Below are positions 12,496 through 25,545 of a stretch of DNA of 64,000 nucleotides, one piece after another (within the stretch, counting starts at the first letter, position 1; every line of letters starts with the position of its first letter). Source of the DNA: Heterostelium album PN500 (taxonomy: Eukaryota; Evosea; Eumycetozoa; Acytosteliales; Acytosteliaceae). Where the stretch lies: positions 62,001 to 126,000 of the forward strand of contig NW_008805091.1 of assembly GCF_000004825.1 (NCBI RefSeq). The letters run 5' to 3'. Under the pieces are notes generated by a model. That model was not told the DNA's origin. It did no database searches and saw only the letters and a list, made by a program, of their open reading frames with translations. A program made the translations under genes and the position numbers.

Positions 12496-13009
12496 ATGGA
12501 ATCGATGATGGCAGATCTTAAAAAAAAGGTATAAATAAAATAAAAAGATTATTTTATTTTATTTTTTGATTGGTAATTTATTTTTATTTATTTTTATTAA
12601 GTCGAAATATACAATAATATTGTTCAAAGAGGGAAAAACAAACAATATTAAAATGGCTGGGGGTGGTTGTGTTAGAGGAGATTGTTTGGCAAAGACAGTC
12701 CCACCAGTTAATCGTTAATGTGATGGGACAATTGTCAAACAGGATTTGAGGCGATTAGTGGATAAGAGTCCACTGTTTTTTCTTTCAAAAAGTATGGATG
12801 ATAAGATAGAGCCAAAGTGTCAAAGTGTCGGGATCTATCAACTTCCAAAGTAAACAGGTTTGGTTTTACAACTGAGGTTGGTCACAAACCATCTCCAGTG
12901 TGATGTTTTGCGCAATCTTCATGGAGGAGTGAATGGTGTTACAGCAGTAAGATGTATTGAGTTGTTCGAACAGTTGAAAGTACAAGATATATATAAAAAA
13001 ATTTTGTAA
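12496..13009 (+). pseudogene. Small two-exon gene with two in-frame TAA codons
   Basis: Exon 1 is 12496-12528 (MESMMADLKKK), with a donor at 12529. Exon 2 opens at 12602 after an AG and stays in one frame to the TAA at 13007-13009. That frame of 136 codons is much less AT-rich than its surroundings and has natural amino-acid use, for example KYTIILFKEGKTNNIKMAGG and NLHGGVNGVTAVRCIELFEQ. It is interrupted only by TAA at 12716-12718 and 12851-12853. If translation stops at the first, the product is a 49-residue peptide. An alternative ATG at 12474 (MSTSENKYGIDDGRS) is in another frame and stops before the intron. The family is not recognised. It may be a decaying host gene or a gene that is recoded or edited. 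It is convergent with the GATA gene at 13217. Confidence 0.45.
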
Positions 13010-13216
13010 AGTGTAAGATGATGGACGATGCCACACAATGAAACAAAAAAAAAACAAAAAAAAAAAAAAATAATATTTTGTTTTGTTTCGTATAAATGTG
13101 GTTTGTGTGATGTTGATGGGGTTGTTTGAATTTGATTGATGTTGGATGATGATGATGATGATGAATGAATGTTAAATAATGATTACAGGTTTGGTTTGTT
13201 TTTGAAGTTAAATCAA

Positions 13217-14547
13217 CTAGTTGAGAATAGAGAGAACCTTCATGGTCTCTTTTGGTTGGATAACAGGATTCGGTTGGTTCATAGTTTCTCTCTTTAGATT
13301 CTTGGCATAGTGCAAACCACAGGCATTGCACAATGATTTGGTACCATCTGGACCTTTTCTCCACTCCGGAGTATCAGTTGTATTGCAATTCTTGCAAACA
13401 TTATTAAGCAACATTGTAGCTTCTCTTCTCTTTTTCTAAAAAGTTAAACACCAATATAAGTATTTTGATATTATAAAATTTTAATATTATTATTTTAAAA
13501 CTTACTCTCTTTTCAGCATTTCTATCGGATTCCTTCTTCTTTTTCTTTAATCTCTCATCATTCTTTAGATTGTTTGCTTTTTCATTCATGAAATTAAGAA
13601 GATTACCGAGATTCTCATACTCTTTCTGTAGAGCATTGACAGAGTCAACCAAAGTGAATTCGGATTTAGAAGCTTGCTTGGAAATCTTGGTCAAATCTTG
13701 TGATAAATCTTTTGTCTAAATAAGATGATGATGATGATTAATAATCAAATTATAATGTTAATGATGTTTTTGTTGAATAGTTGGTTACCTTTTTCCATGC
13801 CTCTCTTAGCGAGTCGTAGTCGGCTTGTGCGTCACATCCGTGATTCAAACTGAAACCTGGAATGGAAGAGTGAAGTGGAATAGAACCGCATGATGAAGAG
13901 TTGCTCAGCTTGTTTGATTTCATTTCGGATGACCCGGTGAAAGTGTAGAGTTCTACAGAGCCACTGCTACTGTTGGGATGCGAAGAGTCAATTGGTGAGC
14001 TTGGTTGTTGATCTAAAGAGGGTGAGGAGTTATCGGATGAGAATGAAGGACTTGTACCACCATTGGTATTGGTGTCGGAATTCAATTCACCGGTGCTTAG
14101 CGAGTCGGTTGTTGCAAATACCTTGGGTGTCGAAGCCGAGGACATTGACATTGACTTTTGATGATGAATATTTGAGAGAGAAGATCTTGCTTTATGAATA
14201 GATGACAATGATAATGCTGCATTTAACATTGGTTGTTGTTGTTGTAGTTGCTGTTGCTGTTGTTGTTGTTGATTCATCATCAAATTATTATTGTAATAAT
14301 TTAGAGGTTGAGAGGATTGATATACCAAATGGTAATCTTGTTGTTGTTGTTGTTGTTGTAGCTGTTGTTGCTGTTGTTGTTGGTAGATATATGGATTGCC
14401 ACTATGTAATTGGGTAGGTGGTTGCTGGTAATCATTTGGTATATAATGACTGGTGGATTGTGAGGTGGGTGGTAAAACATCACATAGATTCGAGAAATGA
14501 TCGGCCACCACTCTGGGATTTTTCATTAAGAAATGATTGTTATTCAT
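13217..14547 (-). CDS. GATA-type zinc-finger transcription factor (first copy)
   Basis: Three exons on the minus strand: 14547-13789, 13715-13506, 13435-13217; 395 residues. The first 200 or so residues are low-complexity, with two glutamine runs and Ser/Asn-rich stretches. A helical, probably coiled-coil region (about 235-320) follows, ending in a Lys-rich basic patch. One zinc finger lies near the C-terminus, C-x2-C-x18-C-x2-C at residues 337, 340, 359 and 362, with [10 protein letters not shown] and [12 protein letters not shown]. The x18 spacing is the plant and dictyostelid type. Predicted nuclear, binding GATA-like sites. A second GATA gene with the same layout lies 4.9 kb away on the same strand, suggesting an old tandem pair. 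Which named Dictyostelium gta gene this matches cannot be told here. Confidence 0.92.
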
Positions 14548-17500
14548 TCTTTTTTGTTTGATGTGTTGTGTTTTTTGATTGTTTTTGTTTCTACAAATAA
14601 GGACTTAAACTGGCTATAATTTGATTGAATTAGAGTAGTAGTAGTATTAATATCAATGTTGTTTATTTTCGGGGAGTGTATTGATCAATATTGTAAGATT
14701 AAAATAATGATAATAATATTATAATAATATTAATGTCTAAGTTTGATGATATTTTTGATCGTTATACTATTCCTATTACTATTGTTATTTATAATAATAA
14801 CCAATAATTAATGGTTGATGATTGTAGTTGGTTGGTATAGTAATTTGAATTACTATCAATTCACAAAGTCCCGATATAGATAAAAGAATTTATTGATTGC
14901 AATAAAGTGTGACAACCACAATTATAATTGTTTGATAGATGGAAAACAAAACAAAACAAACTGATCAATTGTTTGTATATTGATCTACCAATGTGCGTGG
15001 TTATATCAATGATTAGAATAGAATAGATTGTTGTGTTGAACAAAACCAAAAGAAGAAGAAGAAGAAAGAAGGTGGTGTGGTGGATGTGGTGATGTATTAT
15101 TTTATTTATGGACAACTAAAATTATATTTTCCAATACCACAAAAATCAAATCCGTTGGAATTTTATTTTATGTTGTGTTGAGTTTATTTTATTTTATTGT
15201 GTGTTATGTTATATTATCTATTATTATTAAAGTATGATAAGATGATGATGATAATAATGATGATGATGATGATAATAATAATGATGAATATTGAAATCCA
15301 TTGAAAAAATTATAAGGAAAAATGAAAATGTTTGAAAATGAAATGGTGTGTTTGTGTGTTGTTAATATTTTGTTTGAATTTGAAACTGTTGTATTTGAAG
15401 ATCTATTGGGTGTATCATTATGATAGAAATCAAAAGCTATTTTTATATTTATAATTTTTATTCTGATCGGGGTGATGATAACCTCTTAAAAAGAATCTAA
15501 TTGGTTGAGCGATAGATAAATTTACTATGGAACATTATCGATTATTTATCGATACTATAGTAATGTAAGAGTGGAAGTGGTGAGTTTGATTTGTTAAAGC
15601 CTTCTTACTCTTGTAAAATAACACGTTGGTAATTCAAGATTTGTCTCTACTAATACTAATCTACTGGTACTGCTGTTTTACTATTACTATTCCAGTGTTT
15701 AATACAGATTCTACTACTTTTACTATTAATATTGATATTACTACTTTTTTATAATATGATTGATATTGGATTTTGTATTGAGATTTGAAATCAAACTAAA
15801 TTTGTTTTGTTGGGATTGTATTGATGTGTTTGGTTTGAAGTAGAGTGGAGTAGAGTTGAGTTGAGTTGAATTGAATTTACTTTCTTTCTCAATGAGAAAA
15901 TACTAGATGATTAAATTGAACTCTGGTTGATGTTTATATTGCAGGATATTATAGAAAGTTGAGCTCATTTAAGTGATAGGATATCTTATATAAATTATAT
16001 AAAATAATAATAATAACTATTTTATTATTAGATATGCAAAATAAATTAAATTAAATTTAAATTAAAATAATATATTAATTTTCAAACTTTAAGACAAGAT
16101 ATTAAAATATTCGTTTTTTTTTTGTTTTAATTATATTATAAATTATATAATATCATAAATCTATTAACTAACTAAAATCAACTTGACAAACTAACCAATT
16201 GAATAAATTTGATTGTTCGATGACTGTGTTGTGATGATATTATAATGATTAACTCTTTGATTGATTGATTGGATAATTGATTTTTAATTTTGGTGATGAT
16301 TCGACTTTTTGGTAAAATAATAATAATAATAAGATTAAATATTTAGATGATGATGATGATGTTAATACGTCTCTAACTAAATAAATAAATTACAAATAAA
16401 ATAAAATAAAAGTAACAGATGAAAGTTAAAGTTTTGTTGGTTATTTATATTCTATTATTTTATTTATTTATTTATTAGTGTGTGTTTGTGTGTTTGAAAT
16501 AAAGTGTGGGTACAGGTGTTGGTTGATGATGGTTGTTATCTAATTTGTTTGAAAATTTATTTGGTGGTGTTGTTTTTGAAAAATTTGAATTTTTGCAATT
16601 TAATTTTAAAAATTAAAAAAAAAATTTGTTGATTGTTTTCTTAAAATGGAATGATACCGTACGGTGGGGGTATCTGTCAATCGAGAATGATAAAACAATT
16701 TGAAAAAACAAAAAAAAAAACAACCTATTGGTGAGGTGTGGTTTGAATAAAATTCTCGATTTTTGTTAGAATCAAAGAGAATGAGGGGTGTTAGTTTTTC
16801 AAGTTTGTTCTTCCAAGCAACCAAAAGTCAAAATAGATCAGACCTAAGAATTAAAAACTAGTTGTTGTAGTTGTTTTTCTCTAAAATAAACCTAAAAACA
16901 ACACCCCTACCCCTATACTACTGTAACTTAACCCCACCACCCAGCCACCTAACAAATCATCGATGATTTTCTTTCTTATCATCATTGATAAGAGAGAGGT
17001 GTGTTTTTCTTTTTTGCCTTCTCTTGTCAATAATATCATATTAGGCAGTGATGTGTTTATTAGTTCTGTTCTCACCCCTATTTGGAACCACATCTAATGT
17101 TTTATTGTCAGAAATGCCCTGATACCTTTTTATGTAGTTTTGCTGTTGTTTTTTGCTTTTCTTTAAACTTGTCATATATATTTTTGTTGTGATTCACAAT
17201 ATATGATGTTGTTGATACATTAAAATATCAGAATATTATTAATATCAATTAAAAAGGTAATATATAAATATATATTTTAATTGGTAGTAAAAGTAATAGC
17301 TATCTCCCTTCTTTGCACCCCTATTTTCACCATTACCCACCATTCAAACCATTGAATATGCACCCCTATTTTCACCCACCAACAAACCCTTATATCAAAA
17401 AAAAACCAAATATTATTATTACTGAAACTATTTGCATCTAGATGTTATAACAAAAGTGGTATAACAAACAAACACCCCTGGGGAATAAATATGAAAAGTT

Positions 17501-19432
17501 AGTTCAACTTCCTATCCACCCAAATGGTAATAATATATAAATATGTACTTATTTATTTTTAGGTTTTGTTTTTTCTTTCCATTTTTAGTTGATCGTGTCT
17601 ATATTGATTCAATATATAACACTATTGCTAAATATGTTAAGATCTTGCCAAATAAGCATTTTAAAATGAATCATTTAAATAATCGAATCGGTAGTTACTG
17701 GATGTAAGAACAGATCAACAATGGATGATACGTTCATTATCACCATCATCTTATCATCATAACTTGTATATGTGAGTTGCAATAGAGAGAGAGAGAGAGA
17801 AATAATAATAATATTTTATTGATTGGTTCAATTTATAAATAATGAATGCACATTGTTAGTTAAGAAATCACACCAATGTAGTCGCTATTCATCTAGTTTT
17901 GCTTATTTGTTGTTTTTAGTTAATTTGTATTTTATGTTTTTATCTCTTTTCAGTGCCCAATGGTGAATGACCAATCATCTTATTACACTCACAAAGTTAC
18001 TTTAAATAGAAAGTTAATATCCGATGATGTTGATAGGGTGTTGTCATCGTACTTTTATGCATCATAATATCTATAACCACACATCATAACCACCTTTTAT
18101 AATTGAAATAATAAAATTAGAAAAAAAAAATAATAAATATTGTTGTGATCAATATTTGCATCTCATACATATTGTGTTGTGTTGTGTCAAACAACACCAC
18201 CCAAACCTTTTCAATTTTATATACTTGTATCTGATCGTGTAGAAAATTTTAGTAAAGAAGAAAGTAAGAAAGTAGTAAACGAAGTATGGAACGAAGTAGA
18301 TCTGTAACAATTGTTCAAAATTGAGTAAACACAATCATGTAACCATTAAATGATTAAAGTATCCATCATCCATCCACCAGCATTACCATCATCCTAATCC
18401 TTAATCCAAAAAAATAAATCAATTTATCCCTCAAACAAAAAAAAAAGTGAAAAGAAAAATAAGAGTTGAGTGGTTAGATAGATTGATAGGTGTGTCATGA
18501 TCAATAGATTATTTGTTTTGATCTTTTTATTTAAATTACAATTTTTTGCGAACTGACAATCATCATTCTAGGGTTGGTGGTTATCAACCAGGATTACGAA
18601 GTGGTTTATTTTTTGCTTCAAATTGATAGGGTGGTTACTGAATTTTGTACAAATTAATTATAAGTGGGCTTGTGATATTCTTTATTCTAATCTTCAGACC
18701 AAAAAGGAACGGTCAAGGTTCAATTCATTGTTTTTGCAGTTTGTTCGACATACGTGGCTCAAATCAATTAAATCCCAGTTTAAGGACTGTCACCAAAATT
18801 GTAAAAAAAAAAATCGGACCAAGTGTCAAACTTTTTATTTTATTTTTTTTGGAATCGATCGTGATTAACAGAACCAAAGTGTCAATCGTTAAAAAAAAAA
18901 AAAACTAAATGAATTTAATTATTTATTTTATTTTTTTCTTAGAATGTTTCTTTGATAAAAATTTTCCACTAAAGTTATATCTATCTTTTGTTATCTGTTC
19001 AACAATATTAAAGATCTCAAAGAAAACTATTATGAATTAGAATAGATGTTGAAGCACAATAAAAAAAAAAAAAAAAAAATAAGATAGTTCAAAAATAAGA
19101 GATATTATTATTAGTATTAAATATTTTTATCATTACAACAATTATTTATTTTATTTGTTTTTTTTTTTTTTTTTTTTGCGAATAGTGTTATAGACACATA
19201 ATTTACATTGAGATAATTTATGATGGTTGTTTTTGTAAAGTGGAGGAGGGAGTTTTTTACTATTTTTTTGTTTTTAATTATTTAATACAGATCCCTCATG
19301 CAAGGAACGAGTTGTTAACAGTATGAATGATATTAAGTTATTGTTGGTTAATAAATAGGTGAATGGGCGCGTTTGATTAAATACAGTTTGTTGGTGTTAT
19401 TGGTGGTGTGAATATAATAAATTGTAAAGATA
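14548..19432. other. Gene-poor region between the two GATA genes, 4.9 kb
   Basis: I see no convincing gene. The + strand is rich in G and T from 14.5 to about 16.8 kb, which fits leader or promoter sequence of the minus-strand GATA gene. A cluster of CACCCCT motifs lies at 16.9-17.5 kb. Simple repeats include GAT triplets near 15240-15290 and a GA run at 17785-17802. Open frames at 16606-16824, 16881-17093 and 18623-18908 have no family match and may be chance. Confidence 0.6.
16902..17480 (+). promoter_or_regulatory. Cluster of CACCCCT motifs
   Basis: The octamer CACCCCTA occurs at 16902, 17073, 17316 and 17361, with CACCCCTG at 17473. The copies at 17316 and 17361 sit in a longer shared 17-mer, GCACCCCTATTTTCACC, at 17315 and 17360, 45 bases apart. 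The reverse form AGGGGTG occurs at 16784. CA/GT-rich boxes of this general kind are known targets of developmental regulators such as GBF in Dictyostelium. Binding here is inference. The cluster lies about 2.4-2.9 kb upstream of the first GATA gene and 2-2.5 kb beyond the 3' end of the second. Confidence 0.4.
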
Positions 19433-21325
19433 TTAGTTCTCCAACAGTGAAGATACATTCATTGATTGGCATGATGTCGATTCACTTGGATTTTGTTGAG
19501 AATTCTTTACCGATTCTTTCTTTATATTTTTAGCGTAATGTAAACCACAAGCATTACATAATCTATAGATTTATAATAATAAAAAGATTAGTTAGTTATA
19601 CTGATACAAAAATACATTTTTATTATAATAATCATACGTTTTATGACCTCCAGGTCCTTTTCTCCACTCTGGAGTCTCCATTGTGCCACAGAAGAAACAG
19701 TAGTTACCTTTGCTCTTTGGAGTTGTAACATAGGTACGCTATTTTTAGGTTCGAGATGTTTATTTTATTAGTAAAAACATTTTTTGTTTGAAAAAAAAAA
19801 GTTTTGATGATTGTGTGGGTGTGTAAGTGTGTTGTGGGTGAAAAATAACCACTCTGATATTATTTTTTAGATCGACTTGATTATAATAATTTTGGAATAA
19901 TAATATGTTGTATTGAATGTTAAGTGTTAATTAATTAATTACCTTGATACCCAATAGATCCTTTTGAAGTTTTTCAGCTTTGGTGGCTCTCTTCTTTCTG
20001 GCTCTGGTTTGTGGTGGTAAACTGTTTGAAATTAAATAGAAAAAGGTTAGAATCAAAATGATATGATACGATATGATATGATTGATTAATTGATTGATAG
20101 AATTGTAATTTTGAACTTACGATTTATAAATATTGTTGGTGATCTCAATCTCTTTAACAGTGTTGGTGATTTCACTGAGTTTGGCGTTGAGTGTTTCAAT
20201 TTGACTAAATTCTTTGGTCTTGAGAGTTTCAAAGATAAAGTGGTTGAATTCGTTAGCGTAGTACTCTAGCTTCTTCCATTGTTGTTCAGCTTGCTTTGGA
20301 TATTGTGGCTCACCGTTTCTATCGTTGGTTGCACCCCTTGGAGTGGAGCATGGAGTGGACGATGGAGACGATGGGTACGATGAACAACCACTGCCAGTGT
20401 TTCTTGGTGATTCTGGCAGACTGGAGCACGAGGACGATGGTGAGAGAATTGTGGGTGAAGCCTCAGCCATGGATTTCTGTGGAGTTCTACTTGAAGCGCT
20501 AGTTGGGGTAGTTTCTCCTGGAGTCGATGGAACGGAGCTCGAGTATTTGGGAGAGATGGTGAATGTTGAGTCGAAATCTGGTTTACATTGTTTGAGGTTT
20601 AGCAGTGGAATCAATGCCCTTTCGAAAACTGGTGACATTGGTAACTGACTTGGTGAACTACTATTACAATTGTTATAACTACTATTATGGGGAGACATTG
20701 TTGGTGATACCAAGTTAATATTACTATTATTATTGTTGTTATTGCTATTATTATTATTAGTATTATTGTTATTGTTGTTGATGTTTAGTTTTACAAATGG
20801 AGTAGAATTTATAATTGGATTTGGAATGGGTGATGATGTTGATGATTGTCTATGATAACTATTGATGGATGAAGTACTATTTACAATACTGGCACGTGGA
20901 GAAGCTTTAAGAGGAATTGGATGTGAAGTTTTAATTGAATGTTGTTGTTGTTGATGTTGGTGATGATTACTATTACTATTAATATTGTTATTACTGTTGT
21001 TGGTAGAGTAGAAATAATGTTGTTGACTTGATTGTGGTTGTGGTAAAGAGGAGAATGGAAGTGGTGAGAATGAGTAGTTGCTACTGATACTACTATTTCC
21101 AATGCTACTAGATGATGACGATCGTTCCAGAGAGATCGGTTGGAAGCTGTTTGCACCAATCATTTGTTGCTTGAAGTTGTTGTTGGCGAGCGAAGTGGAA
21201 GATGGAGGCGATCGGTAATAGCCTTCCTCTATCAGTATATGATGCGAGGGACTCTGTTCTCTTGGCGAATGATCAAAGAACAGAAAAGGTGGTGGTGTAT
21301 TTGGTACAGAATGGAAATTCGACAT
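19433..21325 (-). CDS. GATA-type zinc-finger transcription factor (second copy)
   Basis: Four exons on the minus strand: 21325-20121, 20021-19943, 19738-19638, 19562-19433; 504 residues. The long first exon is Ser/Asn/Pro-rich with Asn runs, then a helical stretch near 345-400. A basic segment RARKKRATKAEK (about 408-419) may be a nuclear localisation signal. The finger is C-x2-C-x18-C-x2-C at residues 442, 445, 464 and 467, with [14 protein letters not shown] and [16 protein letters not shown]. An intron cuts the finger between HKT and LCNAC. The first copy has no intron at that point. The shared plan of low-complexity arm, helix, basic patch and C-terminal finger supports common descent with the gene at 13217-14547. 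Predicted nuclear regulator; its targets are unknown. Confidence 0.92.
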
Positions 21326-22049
21326 TTGATTACAAAATAATTTTAAAAAAGACTTTTAAAAGATGATGATTTTTTTAGTTAAATAATAATAATAATAAAA
21401 TAATAATATAATTAAAATATTTTCAAGATTTGATTGGTATGTGTGTGAAAGTTTTTAAAAAGAAAAAAAATTGTGTAGATACTGTGTGGTGGTAGTGTGT
21501 GTTTGTTTTTAGGGTGATGTGGTGAAAGGCGAGGTTTTGATTTGATTTTTTTAATTTGCAGATATGTGTGTGGTAACTAGTTCTTAATGATATATATAAT
21601 AATATATAAAAAAACTATAAAATAGTTATTATTTGTTTACAATGGTTATAAGTTTAAAGTAATTATTTAGTTATAAATATTATAGTTATTTGTTTTTATG
21701 TTTTAGTGTTTGAATGTTGGTTTGATTTTGAAGAGTTACTTTTATAAACAATTTAGATATGGATAGGTAATGATCGGTTTGGCGGTTGGTTGTTGGATGG
21801 ATGGTGGATATATAATAATATTAAATTATAATTATTGTAACACTTTAAATATATAATAATGGTATTATTAGGTTTTTGTTAGTTTGTATGTTTGTTCACC
21901 TTTTGTTTTTTTGTTTTTCTTTTAAATTTAATTATTTTCAAAAATTATTTGAAAATAGTTAAATATTATTAATTTACAATGGAATGATGATGATGTTGAT
22001 GGTTTGAATATCTAAACATAGAAATAATGGTAATAGATAGGTTTTTGGT

Positions 22050-24095
22050 TAGAAATGTAGTAATTGACTTGATGTAGAATTTTGATTGGTTTATTGGACA
22101 ACTCTTCTGCCAATGCTGCTCTCCTTTTCAAAGGTTTAAAAAAAATTAAAGAAAATTGTAATACAAATAAAAAAACAAAAAAAAGTCAATTTTAATTAAT
22201 TAAAATTGTACCAAATTAATTATTTAATATTGATTGTGTGTGTGTTAGTGTTAGTGTGTTTTGTGTATTGGATTAAGTGAGTGTTAGTGTGTGTTTGTGT
22301 TGGTAGTGTGTTTGATGAGTTTTTAGTAGTGATATAATGAGAATGTTTTGTTAACGAGTTGGGGGAGGTGTTTTGTTTGTTAATTGTGAACAGGTATGTA
22401 TGTTTGGCCTGTGGTTGTTAGAGACAGCTGTGGTGGTAGTGGTACTATTGGATGATGGTTGTGTTATCGATGAAGATTGATGTTTTTATCTAAAGATTAA
22501 AACAACAATATCAATATGAATATGATGATTATAAATGGATTTATATGAAACCTTAGAAACAGTTATCGTGTTGTTCTAAAAATAATGTTACTGACTTGTA
22601 TTAATTAATCCAATATAATGATTTCTATTGTGTAGTTGAATTGGTTAAATAATAATGGCAATAATAGTTTGTTTGTTTGTTGTAAATTGTAGTTGTGAAT
22701 TACTTAATTTAACAAAATTAAATTGTTTTTGTTTGTTCAATTCAATTGATGTATGTAGTTGTTATTGTTGTTTTATAATTATTTGATATTGAAAAGGTTG
22801 TAGTAGTAGTTTATGTTAGTAGGTTGATTGGATATTTTTATAATTTTAAATTTGCTACTAAATTTAAAAAAAGTTTGAATTTGAAGATAGATAATTATTA
22901 CAGTGAGTTTAGTGTGGGTGTGTTTTTGTTAGTGGGTGGTTGTTTGGTATTTTGAAAGGTTTGTTTTGTTTATATATATTTATAGTATGACATGTCTTGA
23001 GAATGGTATGTGGGTGGTGTATGTATAGTTTTTGTTTGATTTGGATTTTGATAGAACAAACAAACAAGAACAAAAGAAGATATTAGAATGTCAGTCGGTC
23101 ACTTAATAATATATGTTTGTGGGTGGGGTGTGTATTATGTATGTCTTGTTACTTGTTTAATTCTAAAGTAGGAGCAGAGAGTTATTGATGATTGATGTGA
23201 TGGGGGTATGATGATATTACTTTTAATTCTATTGAAATGAAACGAATTGGATTGTGGTGTAACAATTAGGTACTTGTTTAATCGGGGTTGGTGGTGTGGT
23301 AATAGTCGTCGTCGTCGTCAACAGCAGTTGGAGTCGAGATAGGGAGTCACAGTAACGATCTGATAATTTGAAAAGGCAGGCAAATACAAGATAATTTATG
23401 TTCAATATCCAAAAATATCAATTTATACCACAAGAGATAACAAAAATATTTGAAATTATATCATTCAAGATAAATTTAGATAAATATATATTAAAATCAC
23501 AATGAAATATTGATATTATTATTATATGATTATTTGAGAAATAGGTAGTTAGTTTTTTAAAATAATAAAAAAAGTTGTTTGATAAAAAATAGTAGAGATA
23601 GAAAATATCAAAAGAAATGTTTAAAAAAATAATAAACAAATGAATAATTAATAAATAATGGTCCAGGAAATAAATAAAATATAGTTATGATTATAACGTG
23701 TCAAGTCAGGAAAAACAACATTGGAAGTTTTAATTTGCCAATTTCGAAACGTTATATAAAAGTAAAATAAAAATAGAAAAAAAATTGGAATATATAACCA
23801 GGTTATCAAAGATTTAATAAAGATAAACACAACAAAAGTGTAAAAAAGGTAAGTCATGAGCAAATTTGTCAAAGTGGAAATAAATAAAGTATTATTAGTT
23901 ATCATTTTTTAAAAAAAATTAAATTTTTTTATACTTACAGGTATGATATACCTTAGTTTTATTCTTATTTGTTTGGGACAGTAAAGGGTTGGTACTCTTT
24001 ATTCTTGTGTTTAGATGTTACAATTGTTGTTATTGCAGCTGCCAATTGTATCAAAAATGCAAATACAAGTAGTGGAACACGAATGGACAAAAGGT
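22050..24095 (-). other. Coding-like islands with splice-like signals
   Basis: Four GC-richer islands stand out on the minus strand. At 22083-22135 the text includes RAALAEELSNKPIKILHQ, following an AG. At 22340-22480 it is Thr/Ser/Asn-rich. At 23310-23375 an AG is followed by IVTVTPYLDSNCC and a stop. At 23968-24090 it reads SIRVPLLVFAFLIQLAAAIT, ending FTVPNK and a stop. A strong GTAAGT donor follows the last island at about 23941. No start codon ties them into one gene, and some are also open on the + strand. They could be untranslated exons or short upstream frames of the second GATA gene, or small unrecognised genes. Confidence 0.25.
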
Positions 24096-25369
24096 AAAAA
24101 TTAAGGGGGGTGGTTGGGTTGAGTTTAGTTTTTTTTTTTTTTTAAAGATATAGATTTCTTATATTAATAAAGCACAACTACTTTGAATTAGATAAAAAAA
24201 AAAAAGATATAACATACATATAAAATAAATATTTAAATGAAGTTGATAAGATAAGAATAAATTTGAATTTTACTATTGTAATATTGTACTATTACAGTAG
24301 TAGGTAGTAGTAGTTAGTGAAGATGTTGTGTTTGTTTAAAGATAAGAAGAATATATAATTCTCTCTCTTTATGTAGTCAAATAAATATTAATTTGAATTT
24401 ATTTGGAATGATGATGTTTTCTGTACATTTATATAAATTTGTCTGCAATTAGCAATTTGCCTATGAAATGAATGTTGGTGTCTTTGCAAAACCACTCTTA
24501 AACAACCTAAAAACGATACAATATATCACCCATTATATCTGAGGCAGAGGTGTGGGGTGTGTTATGTCTTATCTCTTTTTCTCAAACTTTTAAAAATTAA
24601 GCTTTTGAGACCTGTCATTGAGTCACCTTGAGAGGGGTGTCTCTCTTGTCAATCCATCAAATCACTTTTATTACATAATCAACATTTCAGTTCAATTAAA
24701 ACCCACCACACACAAAGAAACACACACGAATATTATTAATATTAACACACACACTTTTTTTTATTTTCTTATTTTCGACAAACATTTCTCATAATAAAGG
24801 AAGGCATTGAAAATATTAAAACAATTTTTTACTTTAAAATTTGTCTATTCTATTAATGCTAACCCACCCACACCCTCATTTTGCAAAATTTCATCAAAAA
24901 GAAGATCTTTCACTTTTAAGTTGATCGCTTTTTTAAATTTTATCGAAACTTGAGTAGTTTGAAAAAAAAAAAAAAAAAGATAAAAACGGGTTCTTTTTAA
25001 TTTCAAATTTTTGCAATTTCATTGTATGTTGTATGATCAAATAGAGGTGTGTTGTGGTTGGCGCTGTTAAAATAAAAAGTGTGTAGTTTTCTTTTTGTTT
25101 TTATATAATATTCTCAAAGATTGACCCAACTTCATCATCAACATCATCATTCATCAAGTTCAAAACGCACACACACACACACACTTGTCAAACCCACTTA
25201 TCACCCATATGTTCTTTCGTATTTGAAATGATAGCTTGGCATTCTCTTTATATTTATAGTATTTTTTTTTTTCTTTGTGAATCTATCATAGTTAATCTAA
25301 CAATACCACTTTTTGTTTTTAAATTAGCACACACCTAGCAGCAAACACCATACCTGATAATTAAAAATA

Positions 25370-25545
25370 TCAATTAATCTCCTCTAGATGTACGGGGTAA
25401 ATGAGATCATATCCTCTTTTATCGGTTTTAGTAGCTAAACTTTGCATGCCCACTGGTATAACAACTTTTTCCTTTGGATAAAACAGGTTTTTAGGTCGTA
25501 GCTTTGCAGCTTTAGTGATAATGAAAAAAGGTGCAATTTTGGATT
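25370..25545 (-). pseudogene. Orphan coding-like exon
   Basis: After a TATAG acceptor-like site at 25546-25547 the minus strand reads a natural-looking tail of about 57 residues. It includes FFIITKAAKLRPKNLFYP and GMQSLATKTDKRGYDLIYP, and ends HLEEIN with TGA at 25370. Codon use is richer in G and C than the flanks. I find no upstream exon or start. The family is not recognised. It may be a remnant. Confidence 0.3.

Noticed and set aside
12866-13364. Minus-strand frames downstream of the first GATA gene's stop
   Set aside because: The + strand frame across 12602-13009 explains the composition better, and the rest overlaps the GATA last exon in another frame.
14202-14417. Val-rich + strand frame opposite the first GATA gene
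   Set aside because: Antisense of the glutamine runs in a well-supported gene.
16881-17093. 70-residue minus-strand frame beginning MWFQIGVRTELIN
   Set aside because: It has an ATG and is complete, but coincides with the CACCCCT motif cluster and has no family match; chance seems as likely.
18623-18908. Two overlapping + strand frames of 81 and 87 residues
   Set aside because: They overlap in different frames, have no recognisable motif, and rely on A and T runs.
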